Shown here piece by piece: positions 15,001 through 25,157 of a DNA stretch of 64,000 nucleotides; the stretch's first letter is position 1, and every line of letters begins with the position of its first letter. The DNA lies in the NCBI GenBank assembly GCA_036320915.1, contig JAXBDG010000004.1, positions 1,302,001 through 1,366,000 of the forward strand, given 5' to 3'. The position numbers and the translations under genes are program-made. A model generated the notes under the pieces. That model did no database searches. It worked only from the letters and a program-made list of their open reading frames with translations, and was not told where the DNA came from. The DNA is from Linnemannia elongata. Lineage: Eukaryota; Mortierellomycota; Mortierellomycetes; Mortierellales; Mortierellaceae.

Positions 15001-16116
15001 GAGCGGCTAAGAAAAGTACGAGACGAGGCGGGGGGTTTTTTTTGGTGAGTTGAATGGAGCGAATGATATATTGTTGATATGTAAATTGAAAAGAAACTGC
15101 GGGTGGTACATACCCACAGGTGCAGCATATCGACTGAGATCTTCTGGGACATTGACCAAAGTCTTGACGAACCGCATAATAGCTGGGACCTTGGTTGCGG
15201 CACTCTCTGATGAGAGACTGTAAAGACAGTTGTCTAGTCCAAGGATTGCACCCGCCACCAATGAAAGCTCCTGCTTGCCGCCTGCACTCAGCTGAGTTTC
15301 CACAGTGCTGGTGCACCATCGAACGATTGATTCCAGACGCTCCGCTGCAATTTTCGGAAAGTAACGCGCCACCATTCCCAAAACCTCCAGCACTTCTGCC
15401 TTGACTGTTCCTCCCATCTTTGTTTGTTGAGTGCCGTATGCTGTGAAGCACTTTGTGAAAAGTCCTGTGATGTCGAGTGCCTCGGGGTCGATCAGGGATG
15501 TGTAAGAGGACAGTATGATTTTGATAGGCAGCAAGGATGCCCGCTTGACCTTGGCTGCACTATCGTTGAGGAACAAAGTCTGGCACGTTCTCTGTATTAA
15601 AGAAACAGGATCGAAAAGCCGTTAGAGAAGGTGTTGCATGATGCGCTCGCTCTCATTCATACTTCTGTCGGGTTGGGGTCTGAAGGGGCTCTTCACCTTG
15701 ATATCGACGATAAAAGGAGGCATGGTGGCCGGTGACCGGGTCAGGTACTCGGCTGTGAACTCCAGGAAAATAACCTTGGCGTCGCCGTGAACCTTCTTGT
15801 CGAGGGACCTGCGGAGAAAGTGCAGAATGCCTTTGTCAGGATTGAACAAAAGAGACGTCGCCATATCTATATTGCCGCCAAGAGAAAGCCTTCTGTTAAG
15901 AACTCGTTATCTCCCATGTAGTAGACATTGCCTATTTGCTTCAGAGTCACCCTTTTATGAGGGGTTACCAAGTTCATCCTCTCTCAAGTCGGAGATGGCA
16001 ATGTTGCAGATGTTTGTTGCGGCGGCTTGACTGTCAAAGTTGCCGATGTCAGGGTCGTTTATGTCGTCGATGAGCTCGACCAGCGTGAGCCGGAGGTGAT
16101 CCAAAGGCGAACTCAT
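1..16116 (-). CDS. PRKDC: DNA-dependent protein kinase catalytic subunit-like PIKK (partial, 3' end outside window)
   Basis: Giant multi-exon gene read leftwards from an ATG at 16116 (first exon 16116-15969, second starting at 15866). Translated exons follow vertebrate DNA-PKcs in order and phase along the whole span: N-terminal HEAT segments (13.2-15.9 kb; QYKDDLLASCL near 13.1 kb), a middle segment with SLLKRTYNL and KRLGAALIVNRIYR (about 11.6 kb), NIRLFLAKIVIN (about 7.1 kb), the start of the FAT region with RAGDLPDIQIPHADILKPLQ (about 4.5 kb), QYPNALYYPLTISAENYTF (about 1.4 kb), and the kinase N-lobe with RKPKRLSILGSDEKEH and GGEDLRLDQRV (exons 418 upward and 319-43). The window ends before the catalytic HxxN loop, DFG motif and FATC domain. 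In animals this kinase is recruited by Ku to DNA ends for non-homologous end joining; that role is inferred here. I did not phase every intron, so frame integrity in the middle is assumed. ATM, TOR and TRRAP fit less well because the diagnostic matches are DNA-PKcs-specific. Confidence 0.9.
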
Positions 16117-16294
16117 TGCGGTCGAGTGATTGAATCAGGTCGGGGGATGAATGTTGAAGAGCGATGAATTAGGGAAGGGAGGAGGGAGAAAGAGATGAAC
16201 TAACAAGAACAATTGGAGAACGCGACAAAAAGGGTGGCAAAAGACAGAAAAAATGGTGGCGGGAAAATTGAACGAGCGACAAAAACGGTCTTTT

Positions 16295-16300
16295 TTTATT
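16295..16300 (-). terminator. Polyadenylation signal AATAAA for the AtuA-like gene
   Basis: AATAAA on the minus strand lies about 22-27 nt past the stop codon of the AtuA-like gene. The remaining space to the start of the kinase gene (16117-16321) is only about 200 bp, so the two minus-strand genes are in close tandem. Confidence 0.5.
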
Positions 16301-16321
16301 TGATGGATCAAAGGGTACTTT

Positions 16322-18579
16322 TTATAAGGAGGACAAGAGGCCCTTGGGGACCTTGACCTTGAAGCTGAGGAGCATCTGTCCATAGGACTTGCCCTGGCGA
16401 TCTAGGTTCAGCGAGCTCAGACCACCGCCTCCCAGACTGCGGGTGAGGACAAAGTTGAGGGCCTGGATGCCAGGGAGCTCATAGCGGGCTACCTTGCCCT
16501 GGGCAAGATGAGCCATGTACTCCTTGACTGATTCGGCAGTAAGCTGCTGATTGATATAAGGATAGAACTTGGGATCACGAGCAATCACGCCGACGTTGGC
16601 AGTATCACCCTTGTCACCACTGCGGGCGTAGGCGATGCGGATAAGAGGAATCAACACAGTCTCTTCCGAGGTATTAGCAGGCAAGGGTGCGGCGGGAAGC
16701 ACAGGGGGATATTCGTTCTTGGCATCGCTGGGGCCAGTGAATGGGATGACCTTCTGGATCAACTTGTCGCCAGTGCCGATGGTCAGCTTGGCGGGGACGG
16801 CGCCTTTGGGAGCAAGGATAGAGTAGTGCGTCATGTTAGGGCTTGGATGGGGACGACCGGCTCCACCTCCAGTGATTCCGGGGGCATTGCCCGTGGCGCT
16901 TGGGGCCAACTCGACTCCGAGAAGAAGCAAGCCATGCTTCTCAGGGTGGACAGCAGTAATTCTGCAGCAGACCTCGCGCGAATCAGTGGCAGTTGCATGC
17001 GGTCTATAATGAAGGACGCGAACAGAAGTATCAGGATGAGCGTGACAAAACAAAATTAGAATACAGGCTATCAAGCATTCAGGTGAAGCCACCCAGTTTG
17101 GGGTGTTGTTCATACCCATATGAAGACTCGGCTCCAAGGGCCTCAACGCGGACGGCAGTGTAGTCCTCAATGCCGAATCTCTCCAGGTTCTTTCTGGCGC
17201 GCTTGACAACAGCATCACCAACTGCAAGGGCCTAGCATTACATAAAAAACGATAACTATCAGTGAGTGAACCGCCAAATGTGACACCAAATTACAACGCT
17301 ATGCATGTAAGGGCGAGTCATCGAAGTGTACCTTGCGTCTGGCATCAACGCCACCAATCCAAAGATCGGCGGTGATCTTGTAGCCCTCCACATAAATGCC
17401 GGAGCACTTGAGGTAGGGCGTTGGGGGTCTTCCTTTCGCGCCAGTGACCAAGACACGATCCTTGCCGACTTGGGAGACCTTGACATTGCGGAGATCCAAG
17501 ATCACGTCGGGGAGAATGTAGGAGCCAGGGTCCAAAACTTCGTAGACAAGCTGCTCGGCCACTGTAGCAACGGTTACCAATCCACCGGTCTCGGCTGGCT
17601 TTGTGACGATGAAGTCGCCATTAGACTTGCACTCGACAACAGGAAAGCCCATGTTGGCCCATCCTCCGTGAGGCGAGTTGGCGCTGAGTTCCCAGTCAGT
17701 AAAGTTGCCTCCTGTAGTGTGGCAACCGCATTCGATGATATGTCCAGCTAATGATGCTCCTGCCATCTGATCCCAGTCCTTGTTAGGGTTCCACTTGTAT
17801 TCGTGCAACAGGGGTCCCAAAACAAGAGCACTGTCAACGACACGTCCAGTAACAACAATGGTTGCTCCTGCGTCGAGAGCCTCTGCAATTGGGACTGCTC
17901 CAAGGTAGGCGTTGAGGGACAAGTTCTTTTTTTCGGCTCCTGGGTAACGGTCAACCTCTTCCTTGTTGCCGGTGATGTAGTTGAAGGGGATCAATTCGCC
18001 CTTAGCGTTCATCTCCTCTGCGCGCTCGTGAAGATCGTCTCCGGTGACTGCTGCCACGACCAAGCCCTTGATGCCGTTCTCTTCGGCGATCTGCTCGATA
18101 GCCTCCTTGAGTGCGAGGGGGTCGAGTCCTCCAGCGTTGGTGATGACCTTGGTGCCGTTGGCGACGATGTCTTCAATCAGTCGCTTCCAGACAAAGGTAA
18201 TAAAGTCGCCGACGTAGCCACCCGGACCAGCTCGGCTGGCCTTCTTGGGGTTGGCACCTGACTTGCGGTGGCGCGCCAGGAGACCCATAGTGACCTCTAG
18301 ATATACATCAAATCGGATGGGATTGGCAATGTGTTAGTGGTAGCAAGCACATGTGTCTCAGCCAGGTAGGATGCTGTACGTAAGAATTCAATGACGAGGA
18401 TGACGGGGCTCGTGTTTCGTTGTAGCTTGTTGTTGCAGGGCTTTTTTACCGGCAAGGTAGTCGGCCACCAGGTAATCGAGGTTCTTGCCCTCGAGAGTGA
18501 CCAGTTGTTCGGCAGCCGAGACCGAGTCTCCCCAGAAGGCACTATAGCATCCAATGCGAACTGTCTTTTCAGGAGCCAT
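16322..18579 (-). CDS. AtuA-like / DUF1446 family protein
   Basis: Four exons by splice signals and phase: 18579-18450, 18296-17332, 17231-17116 and 17003-16322, giving 630 aa. The N-terminus begins [19 protein letters not shown], followed by [19 protein letters not shown], the typical opening of the AtuA/DUF1446 family. [10 protein letters not shown] and VTNAGGLDP follow, then [19 protein letters not shown] and the glycine-rich [15 protein letters not shown] segment. The last exon carries the small C-terminal AtuA-like domain ([25 protein letters not shown]). The family is named after a Pseudomonas acyclic terpene utilisation gene; its enzymatic reaction is not established, so no substrate is claimed here. 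The start has no competing upstream ATG nearby. A TATA-like TTTTAAA lies about 145 bp upstream of the ATG on the minus strand. Length and domain order are normal and no disruption is visible. Confidence 0.9.
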
Positions 18580-19326
18580 GGTGATGTGTTGCGTGAAAGG
18601 AAATGAATGAAAAAAAAAAGGTAGTTATTGGTTCCGAGGAATGAGTTAGAGACAAAAGAGAAAAGTAAAAAAAAAAGAGAAGAGAGATGAGTGTGTGTGA
18701 GAAGGAAGAGGAGACAATGGGCCTTTTAAAGAGGATAGGTGCAAGTGACAGTTGTGGGGCAAAAGGAGAGAGTAGTGGAGGAAGGGGAGCAGAAAGAAAG
18801 GAAGCATAAGCACGAAGTGAACGAACGAACCCTGTAAAGTAAATTGTCCACCACGATGAGCCGCAAAGAGACACTTTGGTCCAATTTTTACACACAGGCG
18901 CGTCAATCTTCGGGCTATGTCTACTTGCTTGACTAGGTTAAAAGGACAGGTAGTCAGGTAGACAAGTGGTCAAGTAGACAAATAGTCAAGACAGATGACA
19001 GAGAGAATAGAAGAAAAGAAGAAAGGGAGCTAAAGCGTGAAAGAAGAAAGGCCATCTCCGACGATCAATTCTTTTGCCCTAAGGCCAATAATCATAGCTA
19101 TGCTGTTTCTCTCCTTTCACTCTCTCTTTCTATTTCTCTATGGTGAAGGGAACTGATCAAACTCCTTCATCGTTTCTTATCAGTTTTTGTGATCAGATAC
19201 CCTCTCCTCTCGAGAACCATGTCTGTCCTTCCAATCCAGTACAGTCACCAGTATGAATAGAGTTTCTTCTCGAAACCCAAGGCGACTGACTGCCCGCTAC
19301 TCCCTCAACTCCTTAATGGTCCCCAC
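18580..19326. other. Upstream region of the AtuA-like gene
   Basis: Non-coding stretch between the AtuA-like start and the transposon insertion site. It is rich in purine/pyrimidine tracts (18600-18800) and contains the short repeats at 18945-18990. No conserved ORF or RNA gene was recognised. Before the transposon inserted, it would have continued into the bZIP gene's upstream region as one divergent intergenic space of about 1.2 kb. Confidence 0.6.
18945..18990. repeat. Three tandem copies of a 16-bp unit (consensus GACARGTRGTCARGTA)
   Basis: Units begin at 18945, 18961 and 18977; the third is imperfect at its end. An inverted partial copy (ctacttgcttgacta) lies just upstream at about 18920-18934, so the block could fold into a hairpin. 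It lies about 370 bp upstream of the AtuA-like ATG. Confidence 0.6.
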
Positions 19327-19334
19327 GTTCCCAG
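19327..19334. repeat. Left 8-bp target site duplication (GTTCCCAG)
   Basis: GTTCCCAG directly abuts the left terminal CAGTG of the hAT element and is matched exactly at 23515-23522. An 8-bp duplication is the hallmark of hAT transposition. Confidence 0.93.
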
Positions 19335-19546
19335 CAGTGAACCACACCGCTCAACTTCAGGTGCAAAAATTGGCGTCTCCAGCCACCTTCCGGTGTGGCC
19401 ACCGGTGTACTGAAGCGATGGTCCACCGGATGAAAAAATTAAATAAACGGTCACACACCTGTTCTCCTTCCGGTGTACACCTGTTCTCCTACCGGTGTGC
19501 ACTGGTTCTCCTACCGGTGTACACCTGTTCTCCTACCAGTGTACAC
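19335..19546. repeat. Left terminal inverted repeat of the hAT element (212 bp)
   Basis: Identical by eye to the reverse complement of 23303-23514. The outer 120 bp is unique sequence; the inner part runs into 22-bp repeats. Confidence 0.9.
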
Positions 19547-19566
19547 CTGTTCTCCTACCGGTGTAC
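19455..19566. repeat. Left subterminal array of about five 22-bp repeats
   Basis: Units resemble ACACCTGTTCTCCTACCGGTGT, with variants GCACTGG..., ...TTCCGGTGT and ...ACCAGTGT. Adjacent units form palindromic cores around GGTGTACACC. Subterminal repeats of this kind are known transposase-binding sites in hAT elements; binding here is inferred. Confidence 0.85.
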
Positions 19567-20005
19567 ACTGCTTGTATACACCTATCCTTCTGTCTGGCTC
19601 TCTGCTTAAACTGCTTGTTTTGCCACCCAGTATGCGTCGTAAAAACCATGCTACATTTAACCTGCGTCCACGCACATCAGCCTTCGCTTTGCCTTTCAAC
19701 ATCGCTCCCCAAATGGTAATGCCTTCCCTAAAAGCATTTCCTCACTGTTGTTCCCTTTTTTTTTCCTGTCCTTGCTTCGTTTCCAACTCACTCAGCTCAC
19801 TCTCCCACCTTCTTCACCCGCTGGTAAGTCCTCAGTTTCATCCACACCCGCGAGAGCATCAGCACATACACCAATAAAGCACTACGTGGTTTACATGTAA
19901 TGATCTCCATTATATCAACGCGACACCTCTCATGTTTACTTTCCTCTTACTCATATCAGTCGACACCCGTTCATTCGTCTGAAATGCTTTATAAAAGAAA
20001 GGGAT

Positions 20006-23000
20006 TTAATGCCAATAAAGATACCCAGGATTCAAGTAATGTGGAAATCTACAGAAGAATTTGTTGAAACTATGACTGCGCATTAAGTTCCGGAAAGTTG
20101 TATGAAGCATCCTGCACCTATTGGTTGCTAGGATTCGTCCGGCACGACTGAACGATCGTTCGGATTCAGATGATGTGGCTGGGATTCCTAGGTAAGCGCG
20201 AGCCACGCGGATTAAATATGCAGCCTCGAGGTCTTCCTGCCGTTCGTTCCAGTAATCCAGAGGAAGATCTGCAAATTCGGAAAAATCATTCTCCTCGGTC
20301 GCTATTTGCTCGCAGTAATCCTGCACGATCATGGCGGCATTCATCCTTCGTCTGACCAATGTTTGAATGGGCCCGGAATGGAATCTCTTCTGGCGGCTTG
20401 GAGTCGATACTTGAGAATCCTGACGGTCCTGGGCAGAGCGTTGGGCGTCCTCCTCCTGTAAGCGAATGATCTCTGCAACGACCAAGTATTTAACCTTGCA
20501 CAAATACGTCGATGGATCGCTTCTTCCATTCAACATTCGGAAGACCATATCTGTCACCTCGAAGCCCGGGGGGAGGCGTGCATCGGCGGGGAGCGGCGTA
20601 TTCCACATGTCGAGCTTTCCATAAGCTGGGGTTAGGAACATGGCCACCAGCATGGAATCGGGGATAGTCTCATAGCTCCATGCTTGTCGCAACTCTTTCT
20701 CCAGCTGTTGATGCATCTCTCGTGGTCCGTCGGTAAGGAAAGTATCGATAGCAGGAAGGATTCCTTCAATCCTGGGATAGACTTGTGAGATGGTCGGGTT
20801 CTCAAGTTGGCCTACCCAATGGGTGAAGTTGGCTGCTCCTTGGAGAAGTCGAATGAGCTCGTTGAGGATAGCGACCTCTTCTTCGGATGGAATGAGCTTC
20901 TTGAGCGAGAGGGCGTTGGCTCGTTGGTCGTTGTGGGCTGCAAGCATCCGTCGGTATGCTTTTTCGAAGGCTGGAGAAACCTTGACGACCCGGGCGATCA
21001 TTACATACTTGGAGTTCCATCTAGTGTGGTTCATCGCAAGAAGTTTGTAGCTCTTGCCGAACAGGACCCTCTGCTCCTCTGCCAGGATTGACATCGCATT
21101 CGGGTGGGTTCTAAAAAAAACGGACACTTCCGAACACTTGCTGATCAGGGCTGCAACCGTGGCTGATGCTTCCCATGCTTTGCTGATACACAACTGCATT
21201 TTATGTGCAGCGCAGGCGATCCAGGCCACGTTACTCGTCTCTTGATAAAGAGACAGACACTTCTTCATATTCGAGCCTTGATCTGTTGTTGCGGCAATGA
21301 CCTTGCCTTCCAAACCCCAGGCTGCGAGAACTTCCTCTATATTCGAAAGAAAAGCGGGATACGTGTTAGGATCGGATAATATGATTCGTAGATTAGCCCA
21401 AAACCGCCTTCTACCATAATACGACAACAATACCAAAAAAAAAAAAAAAAAAAAAAAAGGAACCTTACTAAGCTTTATCAGCAGAAACTCTCCCGTCTGG
21501 CGCTCTCCTTCAATTAGCACCATGTCGAGGAGGATTGTTGCCGTCTGTAGGCTTGGGGTAATGTAGTGCATTGTGATCCCCAGATACTTGCGCTGGTCCG
21601 CGCTTGTCCAGCCGTCGAATGTGATAGCGCAACGGTCCATGTCCCTGGCAAACAGTCCTCGAAGGTGGAGATATTTGTCGCGGGTGGTATTGGCGACTTT
21701 CTTCTTCATCGTATATGAGGCATGGACGTCGAATCCCCGCATGCTCACTGCCTTGATTTTCCGAAAATTAGGATTGTCGAACAAAGAGTAGTTCACCGCA
21801 CCCTCGCTAAGGAGATTTAGCCAGCATGCTTCGACGGTTGCCTTATCTTCCAAAGTAGGGATCGGAATACCGGGTAAGGCGCTCAGAAATTTCGATTTCC
21901 TGGGTGTCCGCTTGGGGGTCGAAGGTGCTTGGTATTCTTGTTGCTCCTTGGACGCGTGAAGGTCGACTGGCAAGCGCTCCAGACAATTCTGGAGCCCCTG
22001 GAATAATCGGAAGGCTTCGTATACTTCTTTGTGGGTGCTATTCATATGACTTTCGCGGCCGATCATTCCAGCACCACCGGATAACTTGGTCTTGCAGGAG
22101 TCGTCGGTCATTATGGCACAGATATATTTGCTCTTTTCTTCTCCCTCATCGAAGACTTTGACCGAACGGAAAAAATGGGAGAAGATAGCGTTACCACGAG
22201 CCCGCGCACGGTTTGGAACATGAATCAAAGCCTTCATCTCCTCTGGAGCATGCTCGCTACAATCTTCAGGCGAAGGGAGCTCATACGGAAGACATCTCTC
22301 TACCACCTGCAGCCATCGCTCCGAACACGTATACCGGGCACGCAATTGGCGACGCTGCTCTTCACGAACTTGGGTTGGGCTCATATCATACAACGGAGTT
22401 CCGGTCCTCATGTCCTCAATAATGGCGATTGAAGTGGCCCTGGAGTGAGATGTTTGAGACCTTGGAATACCCCTTGGAGCAGCACGCATCTCGGGGTCAT
22501 CAGTACTCTCACGTCGAGATGATCCAGAAATCGATGTCGAATCCGTGGTATCGGAGAGCGCTGAGGAAGTTTGGGAGCGGTAAGGGTGGTAGGCAACCCG
22601 TGAACGAGAGGGAGACGCTACAGGGTTGGCAGTTGTTTCGGGCATTGAGGCTATGCGAAGCAATGGAGGGGGCTCAAGAACAGCAGGAGGTTCGTCGCGA
22701 ACGACCGTAGAAATCTCTCCCGGTTGTCCCCAAAAACACGCTTCCCCACTAGGCTGCACGAATCCAATAAAGGGGCAGGGTCAGCAAGTAAACTTGCACA
22801 ACTTGGGACGGCACAAAATCAGATTTGATAACTTCAATAACTTACTGAAAGGAAGGACTCATCTTCGCCCTCTTTGCTGTTTTCGTCAACAGGTCCGTCA
22901 GTCATTTCGTCATCAACGCATCGGGCTCCAATGGCACTTCGCCTAGGCTTCGAAGGAAAGTCTTCCTCGAACTCTTCTCCTAGTGGACTGTGAGAATAAG

Positions 23001-23058
23001 GATCTTCGCTCAAGTCATCGTATGTGGTATCCTCTAAGGGATCGTAGTTGTAATTCAT
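20006..23058 (-). CDS. hAT transposase
   Basis: Three exons: 23058-22847 (ATG at 23058, ending at 22846), 22753-21469 and 21336-20006, about 942 aa. The first exon is acidic (MNYNYDPLEDTTYDD...) and splices in frame at GTAAGT to CAG/CCTAGT; the long downstream frame has no ATG at its beginning, which supports this exon. A BED-type zinc finger is visible (YICAIMTDDSC ... SHMNSTH). The RNase H-like core shows ITFDGWTSADQRKYLGI, ATTDQGSNMKKC and NHTRWNSKY. The C-terminal hAT dimerisation region contains YLGIPATSSESERSFSRAG and LATNRCRML. The second intron (21468-21337, 132 nt, with a 24-A tract on the plus strand) is a multiple of three and stop-free, so retention would add 44 residues without breaking the frame. 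No stop or frameshift is visible. Confidence 0.93.
21337..21468 (-). other. Stop-free 132-nt intron in the transposase gene
   Basis: Bounded by GTAAGG and AATATAG on the minus strand, with a long U-tract immediately after the donor. Removing it joins a segment ending LLIKL to EVLAAWGLEGK, which reads as continuous hAT core sequence. Reading through inserts a Phe-rich stretch. Confidence 0.7.
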
Positions 23059-23240
23059 TGCGGGAGATGATGGAAGGTTATAGGGTAGAGATGAATGTAT
23101 TTCCTACAACATACTATTTACTCCTTCCTTCTGTGTCAGAGCATGGTGTATCCAAGCCTCACCGATGGTGACGCATGCGAAAGTTGCAAAAAAAAACGAG
23201 CGGTATCATGCATTAGTAGACACTGGAAGAAAAAAAGGTG

Positions 23241-23400
23241 TACACTGGTAGAGAACAGGTGTACACCGGAAGGAGAACCAGTGTACACTGGTAGGAGAAC
23301 CAGTGTACACTGGTAGGAGAACAGGTGTACACCGGTAGGAGAACCAGTGCACACCGGTAGGAGAACAGGTGTACACCGGAAGGAGAACAGGTGTGTGACC
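23241..23400. repeat. Right subterminal array of about seven 22-bp repeats
   Basis: Inverted counterpart of the left array, with more units (alternating ggtgtacaccgg and agtgtacactgg cores separated by aggagaac). The unequal copy number between ends suggests replication slippage or unequal exchange inside the arrays. Confidence 0.85.
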
Positions 23401-23514
23401 GTTTATTTAATTTTTTCATCCGGTGGACCATCGCTTCAGTACACCGGTGGCCACACCGGAAGGTGGCTGGAGACGCCAATTTTTGCACCTGAAGTTGAGC
23501 GGTGTGGTTCACTG
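23303..23514. repeat. Right terminal inverted repeat of the hAT element (212 bp)
   Basis: Exact reverse complement, by eye, of 19335-19546; ends in ...GGTTCACTG. Confidence 0.9.
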
Positions 23515-23522
23515 GTTCCCAG
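23515..23522. repeat. Right 8-bp target site duplication (GTTCCCAG)
   Basis: Exact copy of 19327-19334, immediately after the terminal CACTG. Confidence 0.93.
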
Positions 23523-23576
23523 TGGAACAGACCGTGGAAGAGTGTGTCTTAAACACTGCCACCCAGAGCTGGGAAC

Positions 23577-23585
23577 CATAAATAG
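23577..23585 (+). promoter_or_regulatory. Possible TATA-like element of the bZIP gene
   Basis: CATAAATAG lies about 55 bp downstream of the transposon's right duplication and about 380 bp before the bZIP ATG. It is the best TATA-like sequence in the remaining upstream region. Its assignment is tentative. Confidence 0.3.
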
Positions 23586-23880
23586 TCTATTCACAGTACA
23601 GAAGCCTCTTCTCTTTCATTCTCTAATAAATAGAACAACTCGCCGTTTTTTTGCTTGATATTTTTCTTTGTTTTTGATACCCAATAAGGACTCATTCTTC
23701 CTATCTCACACATTTCTCTCACTTTCACCCTGACCTCACACCCTCTTCTGTCACACTCCTCTTGACTCACTCACATCCACAGCTCCACTTGCTTCTTCTT
23801 CTTCTCTTGATCACTCACATTAAGCCCGGTTCTCTCTTCCGATCAACACATCGACACCTCAACATTCAACAGCACCACCT

Positions 23881-23883
23881 ACA

Positions 23884-23916
<33 letters not shown>

Positions 23917-23918
23917 CC
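23881..23918. repeat. CA microsatellite in the bZIP leader
   Basis: A near-uninterrupted (AC)n tract ends about 40 bp before the bZIP start codon, within a C/T- and A/C-rich leader. Confidence 0.85.
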
Positions 23919-23960
23919 CTCTCTCACACTCCCTCTCCTACATCCATATACATTTACACA

Positions 23961-25093
23961 ATGGCTGATTACCTTGCTCTGATCGCCAGTCTCAACTCTG
24001 ATTCTCCCACCAACGGATCCATGGCATCTCCAGAAGACTTTTCTGCTGAGCTCTCCCTCTGGACAAATGCAGAATTCACATTCGACACCGCCCCTGGGCT
24101 CGGCATCTTTGAATCTGACTCTGCCTTCCCCGATCTCCTCTCAACCAACACAGCTTCGACCACCATTGCACCTCCAGTAGTCGATCCCACGCCAGCTCCT
24201 GCTGCCAACTTCAACTCTTTGGATATCATGAACTTCACTGGTATGAGGGCGCACATGAAAAAAATCTCAACAACAGACGTTACCCGCTCCTTTTTTTGTT
24301 TATTTGTTTGTTTGTTTGGGCCTTGCTTGACTCAGCCCAGCTGCAACTTCCACTTGAACTTGAACTTGTCTGAAGACATCCTGGTAACTAACGATACATA
24401 CATATTCATTCACAACATTCATTAGAGCGGCCACTGTCCTTGTTAGAGAGAACCCGCCAGCGTAACCCTGTCGAACAATCTACCACCTCACATATCCCCA
24501 CCATTGCCCCTGCTCAATCCTTCCAGATGCCCACTGCACCCACAACACCTGCTGCTGCAAAGCTGCTGCGTCAGCCTATGCCCCAATACCACCCTCCCTC
24601 TTTGATTTCCAAGCAATCAAGTGCTGTCCCTACAGTCTCCGCCGTCCCCTCCTCAGTCATCAAGAACCCCGACACCACAGTCACTCTTCCTATCGCTGCT
24701 CCCGCTCCTGCTGTTGATGAGCCAAGCCTTTCATCGTCTGTTTTGGGTGAGAAGCGGAAAAGCGCTTTCCAACAAGAGGATGTTGACGGTGAAGAGCTCT
24801 CTGCAGCCGACTCTTTCTCCAAGGATGACCCTGAATATTTGACCAAAGTTGCCGCCGAGGAGGACAAGCGGAGACGCAACACTGCGGCCTCTGCTCGGTT
24901 CAGACAAAAAAAGAAGCTGCGCGAGCAGGCCCTGGAACAGACCGCCAGAGAACAAACTGTTCGCGCCGAGCAGCTTGAGAACCGTGTACGGGAGCTCGAG
25001 ATGGAGGTTCGTTGGTTGAGGGGATTGATCGTTGAGAAGGATACGCGGTTGCAGGCTGCCACCATGACCCTGCAGCGTCTTGATGCCTTTTAG
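23961..25093 (+). CDS. bZIP transcription factor, Cys-3/MetR type
   Basis: Two exons, 23961-24240 and 24426-25093, giving 315 aa; the splice joins G and AG in one Glu codon (NFT-ERPLSLLERTRQR). The N-terminal two thirds are Ser/Thr/Pro/Ala-rich, consistent with an activation region. The bZIP lies at about residues 239-305. Its basic region DKRRRNTAASARFRQKKK carries the canonical Nxx(A)AxxxR pattern, followed by heptads (EQLENRVRELEMEVRWLRGL). This basic-region and linker type is that of Neurospora CYS-3 and Aspergillus MetR, regulators of sulfur assimilation, and it also overlaps GCN4-like factors; the sulfur role is inferred from similarity only. The start is the first ATG after the CA-rich leader. 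The hAT insertion lies about 440 bp upstream and may affect its control. Confidence 0.9.
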
Positions 25094-25151
25094 ACTCCTA
25101 AAGTCGACTAGAGAAGTCTTGCAACTGTACAAAAGGAAACATAAGAAAAGC

Positions 25152-25157
25152 AATAAA
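25152..25157 (+). terminator. Polyadenylation signal AATAAA for the bZIP gene
   Basis: AATAAA about 60 nt after the stop codon, in an A-rich stretch. Confidence 0.55.

Larger units (their letters stand above)
19335..23514 (-). mobile_element. Complete hAT-superfamily DNA transposon, 4180 bp
   Basis: The element starts CAGTGAACCACACC and ends with the exact reverse complement, bounded by identical 8-bp duplications. The terminal inverted repeats match over 212 bp by eye, then diverge within arrays of 22-bp subterminal repeats. A single spliced minus-strand gene (20006-23058) encodes a transposase with BED finger, catalytic and C-terminal dimerisation regions. About 440 bp of non-coding sequence separates the left repeats from the transposase stop. 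Intact duplications, near-identical inverted repeats and an open frame indicate a recent insertion and a possibly autonomous copy; activity itself is an inference. Confidence 0.95.

Noticed and set aside
23881..23918. Possible CRISPR-like or tandem array
   Set aside because: Simple CA dinucleotide repeat; the genome is eukaryotic and there are no spacer-repeat units.
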